A stretch of DNA of 64,000 nt from DATLLJ01 sp035537875 (lineage in GTDB: Bacteria > Acidobacteriota > Vicinamibacteria > Vicinamibacterales > CAVVIG01): assembly GCA_035537875.1 (NCBI GenBank), contig DATLLJ010000144.1:7028-71027 (forward strand), written 5' to 3'. Shown in pieces: positions 1 to 8,885 of the stretch. Position numbers and translations under genes: made by a program. Under the pieces are notes generated by a model. The model saw only the letters and a program-made list of their open reading frames with translations, searched no databases and was not told the DNA's origin. The first letter of the stretch is position 1. Each line of letters begins with the position of its first letter.

Positions 1-1884
1 CTCGCGCACCGGAAGCGACTGCGAGGGAAGGCCTCGGTGGACGTGCTCGCGGATGTCCTGGGGGGGACGCTGCGGTCGCTCACCTTCCCGAAGTTGATGC
101 GCTGGGATGCGGTCCTCGACGACGGGCGCGGGGAGCTGCTCTTCGGCCGTCCGATCCGGTGGATCCTGTTTATTTACGGAGGGCGCGTCGTCCCCTTCAC
201 GATCGGACGAACGTCGGCCGCGCAAACCTCGCAGGTCCAGGATGTCGTGTCGGGGGCGGTCACCTACGGACACCGCTTCCTCACGACGAGCGGTCGGGCG
301 GGACGCGCCATCAAGGTCCGATCGTTCGACGAGTACCGCGCGCGCCTGCTCGAGAATTTCGTCATCCTCGAACGTGGCGAGCGTCACAATAAGATCGCCC
401 GCGAGCTCGACGCCAAGGCGCAACGGTTGCAGGGACGAGTGAGCCGCGTGGTGCACGGCGACTCCGGTCTGCTGCACGAAGTGCCGGACCTCGTGGAATA
501 CCCGTCGGTGGTGGCCGGCACCTTCGCGCACGAGTTCCTGGAGCTCCCCGATGAAGTGCTGACGACCACGTTGATTCATCACCAGCACTATTTCCCGGTC
601 GAGGGTGAGGACGGCTCGCTCAAGAACGCGTTTCTGGCCGTCATCAATACCGAGCCGGACAACGAGCGAGCCATCGCGCGGAACGCGGAGCGTGTCGTCA
701 CCGCGCGCCTTCGCGACGCGCGGTTTTTCTGGGAGGCCGACCGGAAGAGCACGCTCGAGTCCCGAATCGACCGGCTCGGGACGCTCCTGTTTCACAAGAA
801 GCTCGGGACATACAAGGAGAAGGCCGAGCGGATTGAGCGGCTGGCGCGCTGGATTGTCGAGCAGGCCTTCGGGGCGTCGCCAGAAACAGGGATGTTCGCC
901 TCGAGGGCGGCTCGCCTCGCCAAGACCGACCTCGCCACGGACATGGTTCGTGAGTTCACCGAGCTGCAGGGGACGATCGGCGGCATCTACGCGCGGCATG
1001 AAGGGCAGCCCGAGGAAGTATGGAAGGCGATGTACTTCCACTACCTGCCCATCGCCATCGAAGCCGACGCGCCTCCGACCCGCGCGCAGCTTGGCCGGGC
1101 GGCGGCCACCTGGGCCGCGGTGTCCCTTGCGGACAAGCTCGACACCATCGCCGGTCTGTACGCGGCCGGCGAGCGCTTCAGCGGATCCCGCGACCCCTAT
1201 GGGTTACGGAGGCAGGCGCATGGCGTGCTCAAAATCCTGTTGGATCTACCGGAACTGGTCGGGCTCAATCTTGCGCTGTCGCTGAGAACGTTGGTGGAGG
1301 AGGCGACGCGGGAATTCGAGACGTTCCGCGGGCAACCAGGGGCCGAGCTGGAACCGTTCGGGTTCTGGCAGGAGCGGCTGAAGTATGCGCTGGAGCAGCG
1401 CGGCCACCCGATGGAACAGGTGCGCGCCGTGCTGGGTGCCAGCGGCGACGTCCTCAACCCGCTCGAGGCGCGGCGCAAGCTCGAGGCCTTGCCGGAGTTC
1501 GCCGGGTCCAGCGCGTTCGGGCAGCTGGCCGCGACGTTCAAGCGGGTCAAGAACATCGCGCGTGAGCTCAAATCGGAGCCGGTTCCCCTCGAGGCACTTG
1601 GCGCCAGACTTCGTGAACCGGCGGAAGCGGAACTGGTTCAGCTGCTCAATGAACGGACTTCCAGGGTCCGCCAGGCCGCATCGCAACGGGATTACAAGGC
1701 CGCGCTGAACGAGCTGGCGTCGTTCGGATCGGCGGTCGACAAGTTTTTCGTGGACGTGCTGGTGATGGTCGACGATGCGGAGCTGCGGCGGGCACGGCTC
1801 AGCGTCATGGCGCATCTCCGGGATCTGGTGCTGAGCATTGCCGACGTTTCGGAAATCGTCTCGGAAGAAGCCAGATCGGTGTAG
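1..1884 (+). CDS. glyS: Glycyl-tRNA synthetase beta subunit, 5' end cut by window
   Basis: Beta subunit of the heterotetrameric bacterial glycyl-tRNA synthetase, which charges tRNA-Gly in the cytoplasm. The frame is open from base 1, so the gene starts upstream; an internal GTG at 37 is not the start because the residues before it (RKRLRGKAS) fit the family. Hallmarks are LTFPKLMRWD followed by LFGRPIRWI, the HHQHYFPV segment (about residue 195), the HD-like region with RAARLAKTDLATDMV, and the C-terminal anticodon-binding DALR-type region ending VSEEARSV. The alpha subunit gene (glyQ) is expected just upstream. The next gene, ppdK, follows 37 bases after the stop. Identification is secure; only the N-terminus is missing. 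Confidence 0.96.
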   Translation, partial: LAHRKRLRGKASVDVLADVLGGTLRSLTFPKLMRWDAVLDDGRGELLFGRPIRWILFIYGGRVVPFTIGRTSAAQTSQVQDVVSGAVTYGHRFLTTSGRAGRAIKVRSFDEYRARLLENFVILERGERHNKIARELDAKAQRLQGRVSRVVHGDSGLLHEVPDLVEYPSVVAGTFAHEFLELPDEVLTTTLIHHQHYFPVEGEDGSLKNAFLAVINTEPDNERAIARNAERVVTARLRDARFFWEADRKSTLESRIDRLGTLLFHKKLGTYKEKAERIERLARWIVEQAFGASPETGMFASRAARLAKTDLATDMVREFTELQGTIGGIYARHEGQPEEVWKAMYFHYLPIAIEADAPPTRAQLGRAAATWAAVSLADKLDTIAGLYAAGERFSGSRDPYGLRRQAHGVLKILLDLPELVGLNLALSLRTLVEEATREFETFRGQPGAELEPFGFWQERLKYALEQRGHPMEQVRAVLGASGDVLNPLEARRKLEALPEFAGSSAFGQLAATFKRVKNIARELKSEPVPLEALGARLREPAEAELVQLLNERTSRVRQAASQRDYKAALNELASFGSAVDKFFVDVLVMVDDAELRRARLSVMAHLRDLVLSIADVSEIVSEEARSV

Positions 1885-1921
1885 CGACAGGCTCAACTTC
1901 AGCGGTGAGACGAGGTCATTG

Positions 1922-4690
1922 ATGTCCAAGAGGCCGGCGGGAAAGAAGACCACACGAACGAGGGCGGCGCGCTCCGGTGCCAGGAAGAAGTACGTGTATT
2001 TCTTCGGCAACGGCAAGGCGGACGGCAATCGCACCATGAAGGATTTGCTCGGCGGAAAGGGTTCCGGCCTCGCCGAGATGACCAATGCCGGTTTGCCGGT
2101 CCCTCCGGGTTTCACCATCTCGACCGAAGTCTGCAGCATCTACTACCGGGAGGGCGCGTCGATTCCTGCCGCCATCAACCGCGAGATCGACGACCAGGTG
2201 ACGAAGCTTGAAAAAGCGGCCGGTGCGACTCTGGGATCGACCGAGAACCCGCTGCTCGTCTCGGTGCGCTCGGGCGCGAAGTTTTCCATGCCCGGCATGA
2301 TGGACACCATTCTCAACCTCGGGCTCAACGACGCGGCGGTCGACGGCCTCAAACGCCGGACCAGCAACGGGCGGTTCGCATTCGACAGCTACCGCCGCTT
2401 CATCCAGATGTTCGGGAATGTCGTGCTGGAAATCCCCAAAGACGCCTTCGAGCACGAATTCGAGGCCGTCAAGAAGTCGGCCCGCGCCAGGCTGGACACC
2501 GATCTCGACGAGACGGCCTTGCGCGACGTCGTCTCACGGTACAAGACGGTCGTCAGGAAGCGGGCCGGCAGGTCGTTTCCGCAGGAACCGCGCGAACAGC
2601 TCACCATGGCTCGCGACGCGGTCTTCCGCTCGTGGATGAACGCGCGCGCCATCGAGTACCGACGCATCTACGACATCCCGGATCACATCGGAACGGCGGT
2701 GAATGTCCAGATGATGGTGTTCGGCAATACCGGAGAGCGGTCGGCCACCGGCGTCGGCTTTACGAGGAATCCAGCCACGGGCGCCCACGAGTTCTACGGC
2801 GAGTTCCTCATCAACGCGCAGGGCGAAGACGTCGTCGCCGGCATCCGTACGCCGCAACCCATCCGCGAACTCGAGCGGGTGATGCCGAAGGCCTACAAAC
2901 AGCTTCGTGAAATCACGACGCGGCTGGAGCGGCATTACAAGGATGTCCAGGATTTCGAGTTCACGATTCAGGACGAGCGGCTGTTCATGCTCCAGACGCG
3001 GAGCGGCAAGCGCACCGGCTTCGCCGCCGTCGTGATTGCGACCGATCTCGTCAGCGAGAAGCTGATTTCACCGAAAGAAGCGGTGCTGCTCGTCGATCCG
3101 GAATCGCTCAGTCAGCTGCTCGCACCGGGCTTCGATCCTGTCGAGTGGAAGAAGATCCCGACCGTCACGAGGGGGTTGCCCGCGTCTCCTGGCGCCGCGA
3201 GCGGACAAGTGGTGTTCTCCGCCGACCATGCGGTGGAGTGGGCAGCGCAGGGAAAGCCCGTCGTCCTCGTCCGACGTGAAACCGTGCCCGACGACATCCA
3301 TGGGATGTTCGTCGCCCAGGGCATTCTCACCGCGACCGGCGGCATGACCTCGCATGCCGCAGTGGTCGGGCGTCAGATGGGGAAGCCCTCGGTCGTCGGC
3401 GCCGGCGATCTCGAGATCAACGAGTCGGCGCGGCAGTTCCGCGTCAAGGGCCAGACGGTCAAGGAAGGCGACTTCGTCTCGTTCGACGGGTTGACCGGCG
3501 AGGTGAAGCTGGCGCGCGTCGCTTCGAAGCCGAGCGAAATCCTGCAGGTGGTCAACAAGACACTCGATCCGAAGAAATCGGATCTCTATCGGCGGTTCAA
3601 TCAGCTGCTGGGCTGGTCGGATCAATTCCGGCGGATGGGCATCCGGGCGAACGCCGACCTTCCCGATCAGGCGGAGCTCGCCTATGCCTTCGGCGCCAGG
3701 GGAATCGGACTCTGCCGCACGGAGCACATGTTCTTTGGCGAGGGGCGCATCCCGATCGTGCAGAAGATGATCCTCGCCGAAACGGAGGCCGACCGCCGGA
3801 AGGCGCTCGACCAGCTTCTGCCGATGCAACGCGACGACTTCTACGGCGTCTTCAAGGCGATGCACGGAGAGGCGGTGACCATCCGGACCATCGATCCGCC
3901 GCTGCACGAGTTTCTGCCCAAGCGTGAAGATCTGATGGTCGATGTCGCCCGCTTGGAGGCGGCAGGAAGAAATGGCGCGGAGCTCGAAGAGAAGAAGCGC
4001 CTGCTGGCCCGGGTCGAACAGCTGCACGAGTTCAACCCGATGCTGGGGCATCGCGGCGTCCGGCTCGGCATCACGTACCCCGAGATTACGGAGATGCAGA
4101 CACGGGCGATTATCGAGGCGGCGTGCCGCCTCGCGAAGGAGGGGGGCAAGGTCGTTCCGGAGATCATGATCCCGCTCGTCGGCCTCGTGAAGGAGCTGCG
4201 CGACCAGAAAGCCATCGTCGATCGTGTGGCGAGCGAGACGATGAAGGCACAGGGAGTGAAGATCAAGTATCTCGTGGGGACCATGATTGAGGTGCCGCGG
4301 GGAGCGATGACCGCCGACCAGATCGCGGCCGAAGCGCAGTTCTTCTCGTTCGGGACGAACGACCTGACCCAACTGACCTTCGGGTTCTCCCGGGACGATG
4401 TGGGCAAGTTTCTCCGCGTCTACCAGGAAAAGAAGATTCTCGAACGCGATCCGTTCGCGTCGATCGACATCGAAGGAGTCGGAGCCATCGTGCGAACGGG
4501 CGTCCAGCTCGGTCGCAGGGCGCGCCCCGATCTGAAAATCGGCATCTGCGGTGAACACGGAGGCGATCCGTCGTCGATCCATTTCTTCGACCAGGTTGGA
4601 CTCGATTACGTCAGCGCCTCCCCGTATCGCGTGCCGGTGGCACGGCTCGCAGCGGCTCAGGCGGCGTTGTCGGTGAAGGTAGGGGACTGA
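1922..4690 (+). CDS. ppdK: Pyruvate, phosphate dikinase
   Basis: Interconverts pyruvate, ATP and phosphate with phosphoenolpyruvate, AMP and pyrophosphate; a cytoplasmic entry point to gluconeogenesis or PPi-linked glycolysis. 922 residues, normal for the family. The N-terminal nucleotide-binding domain contains KDLLGGKGSGLAEM; the central swivelling domain carries the phospho-histidine motif GGMTSHAAVVGRQMG; the C-terminal PEP-binding TIM barrel shows GIGLCRTEHMFF, GTMIEVPRGAM, FSFGTNDLTQ and GICGEHGGDP. I chose ATG 1922 rather than ATG 1838 because the latter lies inside glyS and its extra 28 residues have no family counterpart; the N-terminus is lysine/arginine rich before KYVYFFG. The stop overlaps the likely corA start. 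Confidence 0.96.
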   Translation: MSKRPAGKKTTRTRAARSGARKKYVYFFGNGKADGNRTMKDLLGGKGSGLAEMTNAGLPVPPGFTISTEVCSIYYREGASIPAAINREIDDQVTKLEKAAGATLGSTENPLLVSVRSGAKFSMPGMMDTILNLGLNDAAVDGLKRRTSNGRFAFDSYRRFIQMFGNVVLEIPKDAFEHEFEAVKKSARARLDTDLDETALRDVVSRYKTVVRKRAGRSFPQEPREQLTMARDAVFRSWMNARAIEYRRIYDIPDHIGTAVNVQMMVFGNTGERSATGVGFTRNPATGAHEFYGEFLINAQGEDVVAGIRTPQPIRELERVMPKAYKQLREITTRLERHYKDVQDFEFTIQDERLFMLQTRSGKRTGFAAVVIATDLVSEKLISPKEAVLLVDPESLSQLLAPGFDPVEWKKIPTVTRGLPASPGAASGQVVFSADHAVEWAAQGKPVVLVRRETVPDDIHGMFVAQGILTATGGMTSHAAVVGRQMGKPSVVGAGDLEINESARQFRVKGQTVKEGDFVSFDGLTGEVKLARVASKPSEILQVVNKTLDPKKSDLYRRFNQLLGWSDQFRRMGIRANADLPDQAELAYAFGARGIGLCRTEHMFFGEGRIPIVQKMILAETEADRRKALDQLLPMQRDDFYGVFKAMHGEAVTIRTIDPPLHEFLPKREDLMVDVARLEAAGRNGAELEEKKRLLARVEQLHEFNPMLGHRGVRLGITYPEITEMQTRAIIEAACRLAKEGGKVVPEIMIPLVGLVKELRDQKAIVDRVASETMKAQGVKIKYLVGTMIEVPRGAMTADQIAAEAQFFSFGTNDLTQLTFGFSRDDVGKFLRVYQEKKILERDPFASIDIEGVGAIVRTGVQLGRRARPDLKIGICGEHGGDPSSIHFFDQVGLDYVSASPYRVPVARLAAAQAALSVKVGD

Positions 4691-5652
4691 TCACCATCTT
4701 CGTTCATCGAAACGGCCGGACCGAGGCGGCATCGAGCATCGACGGCAGCTGGCTCAATCCGTCGAACGGCGCGGTCCTGTGGGTCGATCTCGCGTCGCCG
4801 TCGGTCCCCGAGTCGCTCGTGCTCAGCGACACCTTCGCGTTTCATCCGCTGTCTGTCGAAGATGCGATGGCTCCAAGGGAGTATCCCAAGGTCGAAGCGT
4901 ACAACGGCTATCTCTACGTCATCCTTCACGGGATCGACTTCCGCGCGCAGGAGCACTATTTCGGAACGCACGACGTCGATTTCTTCATCGGGCCCAATTA
5001 CCTCGTCACCGTCCACGACGGATCCGCGCGATCGATTGCGGAGCTTCGGGATCACTGTCCTCGAAACGCCAGCATCCTCGGCGAGGGTCCAGTCGCCCTG
5101 TTTCACCGCATCGTCGACGCGATGGTGGACGACTACCGGCCGGAAGTGGAGGAACTGGCGGATCGGCTCGACGAGCTCGAGAAGGAGATCTTCGAACACC
5201 CCAGAACGGACATCGTGCGGGAGATTCTCGAGGAGAAGCGAGACGTCGCGTCGTTGCGACGGGTCATCACGCCTCAACGCGACGTTCTGGCGCGTCTGTC
5301 GCGGCGGGAGTTCGTGGACATCAGCACCGAGCTGTCGTTCCGCTTCCGCGACGTCTACGACCAGCTCGTCCGCATCGCCGACGACGCGCTGATTTTTCAG
5401 GATCGGATATCGGGGATTCTCGATGCCCACCTGTCCAGCGTGAACAACCGGCTGAACGCGGTCATGAAAGTGCTGACCGTTGTCTCGGTCATCATCATGC
5501 CGCTCACGCTGCTGGCGGGCTTATACGGCATGAACGTCAGGTTGCCTCAGTTCCCGGGTGGCGAAAATGCCCAGTTCTGGTGGCTGTGCGCGATCAGCCT
5601 GGGTGTCATCGTGGTCATGCTCGTGCTGTTCCGCCGGAGGCGGTGGATATGA
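4687..5652 (+). CDS. corA: CorA family Mg2+/Co2+ transporter
   Basis: Pentameric inner-membrane channel for magnesium and cobalt uptake. The cytoplasmic alpha/beta domain is followed by a long helix and two C-terminal membrane segments; the signature GMN sits in LLAGLYGMNV at the end of TM1, and TM2 ends in the basic tail RRRRW. No ATG precedes the conserved N-terminal strand ITIFVHRNG, and the first in-frame GTG (4819) would delete about 44 conserved residues. The best start is CTG 4687, four bases overlapping the ppdK stop (CTGA) with a purine-rich GGTAGGGG directly before it, giving 321 residues, usual for CorA. The stop overlaps the mutL ATG (ATGA), so ppdK, corA and mutL look translationally coupled. 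Confidence 0.88.
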   Translation: MITIFVHRNGRTEAASSIDGSWLNPSNGAVLWVDLASPSVPESLVLSDTFAFHPLSVEDAMAPREYPKVEAYNGYLYVILHGIDFRAQEHYFGTHDVDFFIGPNYLVTVHDGSARSIAELRDHCPRNASILGEGPVALFHRIVDAMVDDYRPEVEELADRLDELEKEIFEHPRTDIVREILEEKRDVASLRRVITPQRDVLARLSRREFVDISTELSFRFRDVYDQLVRIADDALIFQDRISGILDAHLSSVNNRLNAVMKVLTVVSVIIMPLTLLAGLYGMNVRLPQFPGGENAQFWWLCAISLGVIVVMLVLFRRRRWI

Positions 5653-7406
5653 AGATTGCGTTGCTGCCGCCGGACCTCGCCAATCAGATCGCGGCCGGAG
5701 AGGTCGTCGAGCGGCCAGCCTCGGTTGTGAAGGAGCTCCTCGAGAACGCGCTCGACGCGGGGGCCCGGCGCCTGTCGATTCAGGTGGAGCTCGGCGGCAA
5801 GAAACAGGTGAGGGTCGAGGACGATGGAGAGGGCATGGACGCGGCGGACGCGCGGCTCGCGATCGAGCGGCATGCGACCAGCAAGATCCGTCGCGCGGAC
5901 GACCTTTCGGCCATCCGGACGCTCGGATTCCGTGGCGAGGCGCTGCCTTCGATTGCCTCCGTGTCGCACTTCGTGCTTCGCACGCGTGCACGCGGGCAAC
6001 CGAGTGGCACCGAGTTGCGGGTCAACGGCGGCACATTGGCATCGGTGACGGAGGTCGGGGCGGCCGAGGGCACCGTCGTGGAAGTCAACGATCTCTTCTA
6101 CAACCTTCCGGCTCGCCGCAAGTTCCTGAAGTCCGATGGCGCGGAGTCGGCCCAGGTCTCCCGGGTCGTGACGCAGCTGGCGCTGGCCTATCCCGAGGCG
6201 GGGTTTACCCTGACCAGTGGGGGCCGGCGGCTGCTCGAGTGTCCGCCTGTTGGATCGCTTCGCGATCGCCTGTATCAGATTTATGGCGACCGAGACGATC
6301 TGATTGAGGTGGGTAAGAGCGCCGGAGGCCTCCGCGTCACCGGTTACGTGGCCGCTCTCACCGAACAGGGCCCGACGCGAGGCGTACAACACGTGTTCAT
6401 CAACCGGCGCATTGTCAAGGATCGGACGATCGCGCACGCGATCATCGACGCGTACAGCGTGGCGTCGATCAAGGAGCGCAGCCCCGAGGTGCATCTGTTC
6501 CTCGAGATGCCACCGGACGCCGTGGACGTGAATGTGCACCCGACGAAGGCGGAGGTGCGATTCCGCGAGCAATCGCTGGTGCACGAGGTGGTTCGACGGT
6601 CCCTGATGGAAGCGTTGGGCCAGTCGAGTGTTCCGCCGCTGCAGCTCCGGTCGCCGATCGGCAACGAGTTTCCAATCGCCGCGACGATCCCGGGCATTCT
6701 CTCGGGCGGCACGTATCCGAATCGCTGGATGCCGTCGCCGGCGACCGGTGGCGGTCTGGCCTCCGGCGAGCCGCCGCCGATCGAACCCGTCGCGCTCTCA
6801 GGTCCGCCGGAGGCGCGAATATCAGCGCTCAAGCCGCTGATTCCCCTGGGACAGTTCCGAGACACGTTCATCGTGGCTGTGGACGATGAGGGGATCGCCA
6901 TCGTCGACCAGCACGTCGCGCACGAGCGGGTGCTGTTCGAGCGTGTCATGGAGCAGCTCACGTCGGGACCGCTCGAGTCTCAACGGCTGCTCGTGCCGAT
7001 CGTCCTCGAGCTGGCGCCGGCCGCCTTCGAGACCGTTCTCGCTCGATCCCGGGAGCTCGGGCGTCTCGGCTTCGAGATCGAAGCGTTCGGCAGCCGCGCG
7101 ATCAACGTCACCGCCGTGCCGGCACTGCTGAACGTTGAGGAAAGCTCGCAGGCGCTGATGGCTCTCGCCGACGATCTGGAGCGCCTCGATCGCGGCGCCG
7201 ATCTGCATCAGGCGCTCAGACGACTCGCCGCCACCACCGCGTGCCACGCGGCGGTAAAAGCGAACTACCCACTGAGCTACGAAAAGATGGCGCACATTCT
7301 CGACGAACTGCGCGCAACCGCGTACTCGAGCGTGTGCCCGCACGGGCGTCCCGTGATGTTGCGGCTGACGCGGCGGGAGGTCGAGAAGAATTTCGAACGC
7401 ATTTAG
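5649..7406 (+). CDS. mutL: DNA mismatch repair protein MutL
   Basis: ATPase of methyl-independent mismatch repair that links MutS recognition to strand incision. 585 residues. The GHKL ATPase domain shows NALDAGA, DDGEGM, GFRGEALPSIASVS and NDLFYNLPARRKFLK. A proline/glycine-rich linker (about 335-400) leads to the C-terminal dimerisation domain. That domain keeps the metal-dependent endonuclease residues: the DQHVAHERVLFE motif, ACHAAVKAN and the CPHGRP signature, so this is the nicking type of MutL found in bacteria without MutH. ATG 5649 overlaps the corA stop. A small membrane-protein gene follows 25 bases downstream. Confidence 0.96.
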   Translation: MKIALLPPDLANQIAAGEVVERPASVVKELLENALDAGARRLSIQVELGGKKQVRVEDDGEGMDAADARLAIERHATSKIRRADDLSAIRTLGFRGEALPSIASVSHFVLRTRARGQPSGTELRVNGGTLASVTEVGAAEGTVVEVNDLFYNLPARRKFLKSDGAESAQVSRVVTQLALAYPEAGFTLTSGGRRLLECPPVGSLRDRLYQIYGDRDDLIEVGKSAGGLRVTGYVAALTEQGPTRGVQHVFINRRIVKDRTIAHAIIDAYSVASIKERSPEVHLFLEMPPDAVDVNVHPTKAEVRFREQSLVHEVVRRSLMEALGQSSVPPLQLRSPIGNEFPIAATIPGILSGGTYPNRWMPSPATGGGLASGEPPPIEPVALSGPPEARISALKPLIPLGQFRDTFIVAVDDEGIAIVDQHVAHERVLFERVMEQLTSGPLESQRLLVPIVLELAPAAFETVLARSRELGRLGFEIEAFGSRAINVTAVPALLNVEESSQALMALADDLERLDRGADLHQALRRLAATTACHAAVKANYPLSYEKMAHILDELRATAYSSVCPHGRPVMLRLTRREVEKNFERI

Positions 7407-7431
7407 AGAAACGGAGCCGACGACCGTCGCC

Positions 7432-7599
7432 GTGACGCGTGCACTCTATTACATCGGCCGCCTCGCCCAGATTCTGGGGATGTGGCTGCTGCTCGTGGAC
7501 GTGGTCACGGCGGGGCCGCTCGGGCCAGATCCAGTCCTGTTTGCGATCGGCGTGGCCGTCTTCGTCGTGGGCTGGGGAATCACGCGCGCGCTTCGTTGA
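7432..7599 (+). CDS. Small two-helix membrane protein, 55 residues, unknown function
   Basis: A short reading frame between mutL and the next promoter. It starts at GTG 7432 (VTRALYYIGRL...) and ends TRALR. It contains two clear hydrophobic segments: one over AQILGMWLLLVDVV and one over LFAIGVAVFVVGWGI, joined by a short loop TAGPLGPDP. No cysteines or enzyme motifs. It follows mutL by 25 bases and probably ends that operon, because a strong promoter begins 6 bases after its stop. The composition and two-helix pattern argue that it is a real gene, but no function can be given. Confidence 0.6.
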   Translation: MTRALYYIGRLAQILGMWLLLVDVVTAGPLGPDPVLFAIGVAVFVVGWGITRALR

Positions 7600-7605
7600 A
7601 CGTTC

Positions 7606-7634
7606 TTGACACATCGAGTTCTCCCTGCTAAATT
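7606..7634 (+). promoter_or_regulatory. Sigma-70 type promoter for the protease transcript
   Basis: TTGACA at 7606-7611, a 17-base spacer and TAAATT at 7629-7634. This is the best -35/-10 pair in the window. Transcription would start near 7641, leaving a leader of about 218 bases before the protease ATG. Confidence 0.75.
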
Positions 7635-7687
7635 AGATCCCGCAGTTCTCCCCCGATCTGTTTTTTAACGAGCTCAGCGCTTTCCAA

Positions 7688-7846
7688 GCGAAAGGGCAAT
7701 CCCGGTCAGGACGTCACGGGCGTCTTCGCGAGGTCGTGCCCGAAGGCACGCCCGGATGCGTGGCGGCCGACCGGTGAGCGCAAAGCTGTAAGCCGGTCTG
7801 CGTGCGCGTAACGGCGCGCGCAAGACAGACGGTTTGGCTGCCGAAC
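7688..7846 (+). ncRNA. Candidate GEMM-I (cyclic dinucleotide) riboswitch in the protease leader
   Basis: The leader holds, in the order of the GEMM-I family, AAAGGGCAATCC (7691-7702), a stem CCGGTC/GACCGG (7702-7707 with 7769-7774), GCGCAAAGC (7778-7786), a stem GTCTG/CAGAC (7796-7800 with 7826-7830) capped by a GC hairpin, and a 3' end GGTTTGGCTGCCGAA whose TGCC can close with the 5' GGCA. GEMM-I RNAs classically show GGCAAACC, ACGCAAAGCC and GGGUUGCC at these places. The first arm is unusually long (about 60 bases inside the stem) and lacks an obvious GAAA cap, so ligand class (c-di-GMP or cGAMP) and even family are inferred. It sits between a strong promoter and the protease start. Confidence 0.55.
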
Positions 7847-7858
7847 TTGGAGTCAGGA

Positions 7859-8809
7859 ATGATCTCTCGGATTTCGCGCCGGACAGTTTTTCTCACATCC
7901 ATACTCGCGACCGCCGTTTCATTCTTCACCCTTGGCTTGATGGGGGCGCGGCGCAGCGACGCGTCGGCACAGGCATCTCATGCGGAGATGCTCGAAGCGA
8001 TCAGGTCGCAAGTCAGGAGCGAACTGGGGAAGGGGCGCGCAGCGCTGCCGGCCGCAACCGTCGGCCTGGTCGGCGGAAATGACGGCACCGCGCTCGATCG
8101 CGCCAAGCTGATGGCGGAGATCAAAGAAGAGCTGAAAAGCGAGATGGGCCTCGTCCCGGTTCAGCTGCTTCGCGACCGCCGCTCGAGCTTCGTCGAGCTC
8201 TATTCGTACGACAGCCTGGGCAAGACCAACTACGGAACGGCGGGTTATCTCGGTCGAGGGTATTTCGTCACGGTCAAGCACGCCGTCGTCGCGCTCAACG
8301 ACGAGAGCGACGGCGCGAGCGACCGCAAGATCGTGTCGATCAAGATCGTTCACGATGGGAAGCAGATCCCGGCAAAGGTCGTCGACTTCGGGGATGCGGA
8401 TACCGAAGTGCACAGCGGCGACTGGGCGATCATCCGAACGCGCGAGCTCGATCTTCCCGCGCTCGAAGCCGACACCGACTTCGCGTACGATTTCGCCGCG
8501 CCCATCTTCCGGTTGGGAAACGATTACTCCAAAGGGATCATCGTCTCGACGGGATACGTCGGCCAGCGAACGGCCAACGGTCTCGTGACGTGCCTGACCG
8601 ACGGACATCCTGGCGTCTCGGGCGGCGGCGTCCTCGATCAGCGCGGTCACCTGGTGGGCATTCCCGTCGGCCGGATGCAGGGCGACTACCGCTTCTCCTT
8701 CATCCTGCCGCTGCGGCCCGAAATGCTGCGGAAGGTGACCGGTCAGCAGTCAACCCCGTCTGAGCCGACGGTGGCCTCGACGACGCGCCCGAGCCCGGCC
8801 GCACAGTAA
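7859..8809 (+). CDS. Secreted trypsin-like serine protease
   Basis: Predicted exported chymotrypsin-fold protease of 316 residues. An N-terminal signal segment (basic MISRISRRT then a hydrophobic stretch to about residue 30) is followed by a charged, possibly helical linker (40-100) and the protease domain. The catalytic triad can be read as His141 in TVKHAVV, Asp188 in SGDWAII and Ser254 in GVSGGGVLD. No PDZ domain is present, unlike HtrA/DegP. ATG 7859 is chosen because GGAG lies 7 bases upstream and it gives the signal peptide; an upstream start would fall in the structured leader. Expression is probably controlled by that leader. Confidence 0.85.
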   Translation: MISRISRRTVFLTSILATAVSFFTLGLMGARRSDASAQASHAEMLEAIRSQVRSELGKGRAALPAATVGLVGGNDGTALDRAKLMAEIKEELKSEMGLVPVQLLRDRRSSFVELYSYDSLGKTNYGTAGYLGRGYFVTVKHAVVALNDESDGASDRKIVSIKIVHDGKQIPAKVVDFGDADTEVHSGDWAIIRTRELDLPALEADTDFAYDFAAPIFRLGNDYSKGIIVSTGYVGQRTANGLVTCLTDGHPGVSGGGVLDQRGHLVGIPVGRMQGDYRFSFILPLRPEMLRKVTGQQSTPSEPTVASTTRPSPAAQ

Positions 8810-8885
8810 ATCCGGCCCTGCCCGCTGCCGCCGTTCTCTCAGCCCGGTCGGCCTCAAATCCTTCACGTGCCGTTATGATTTGAGC

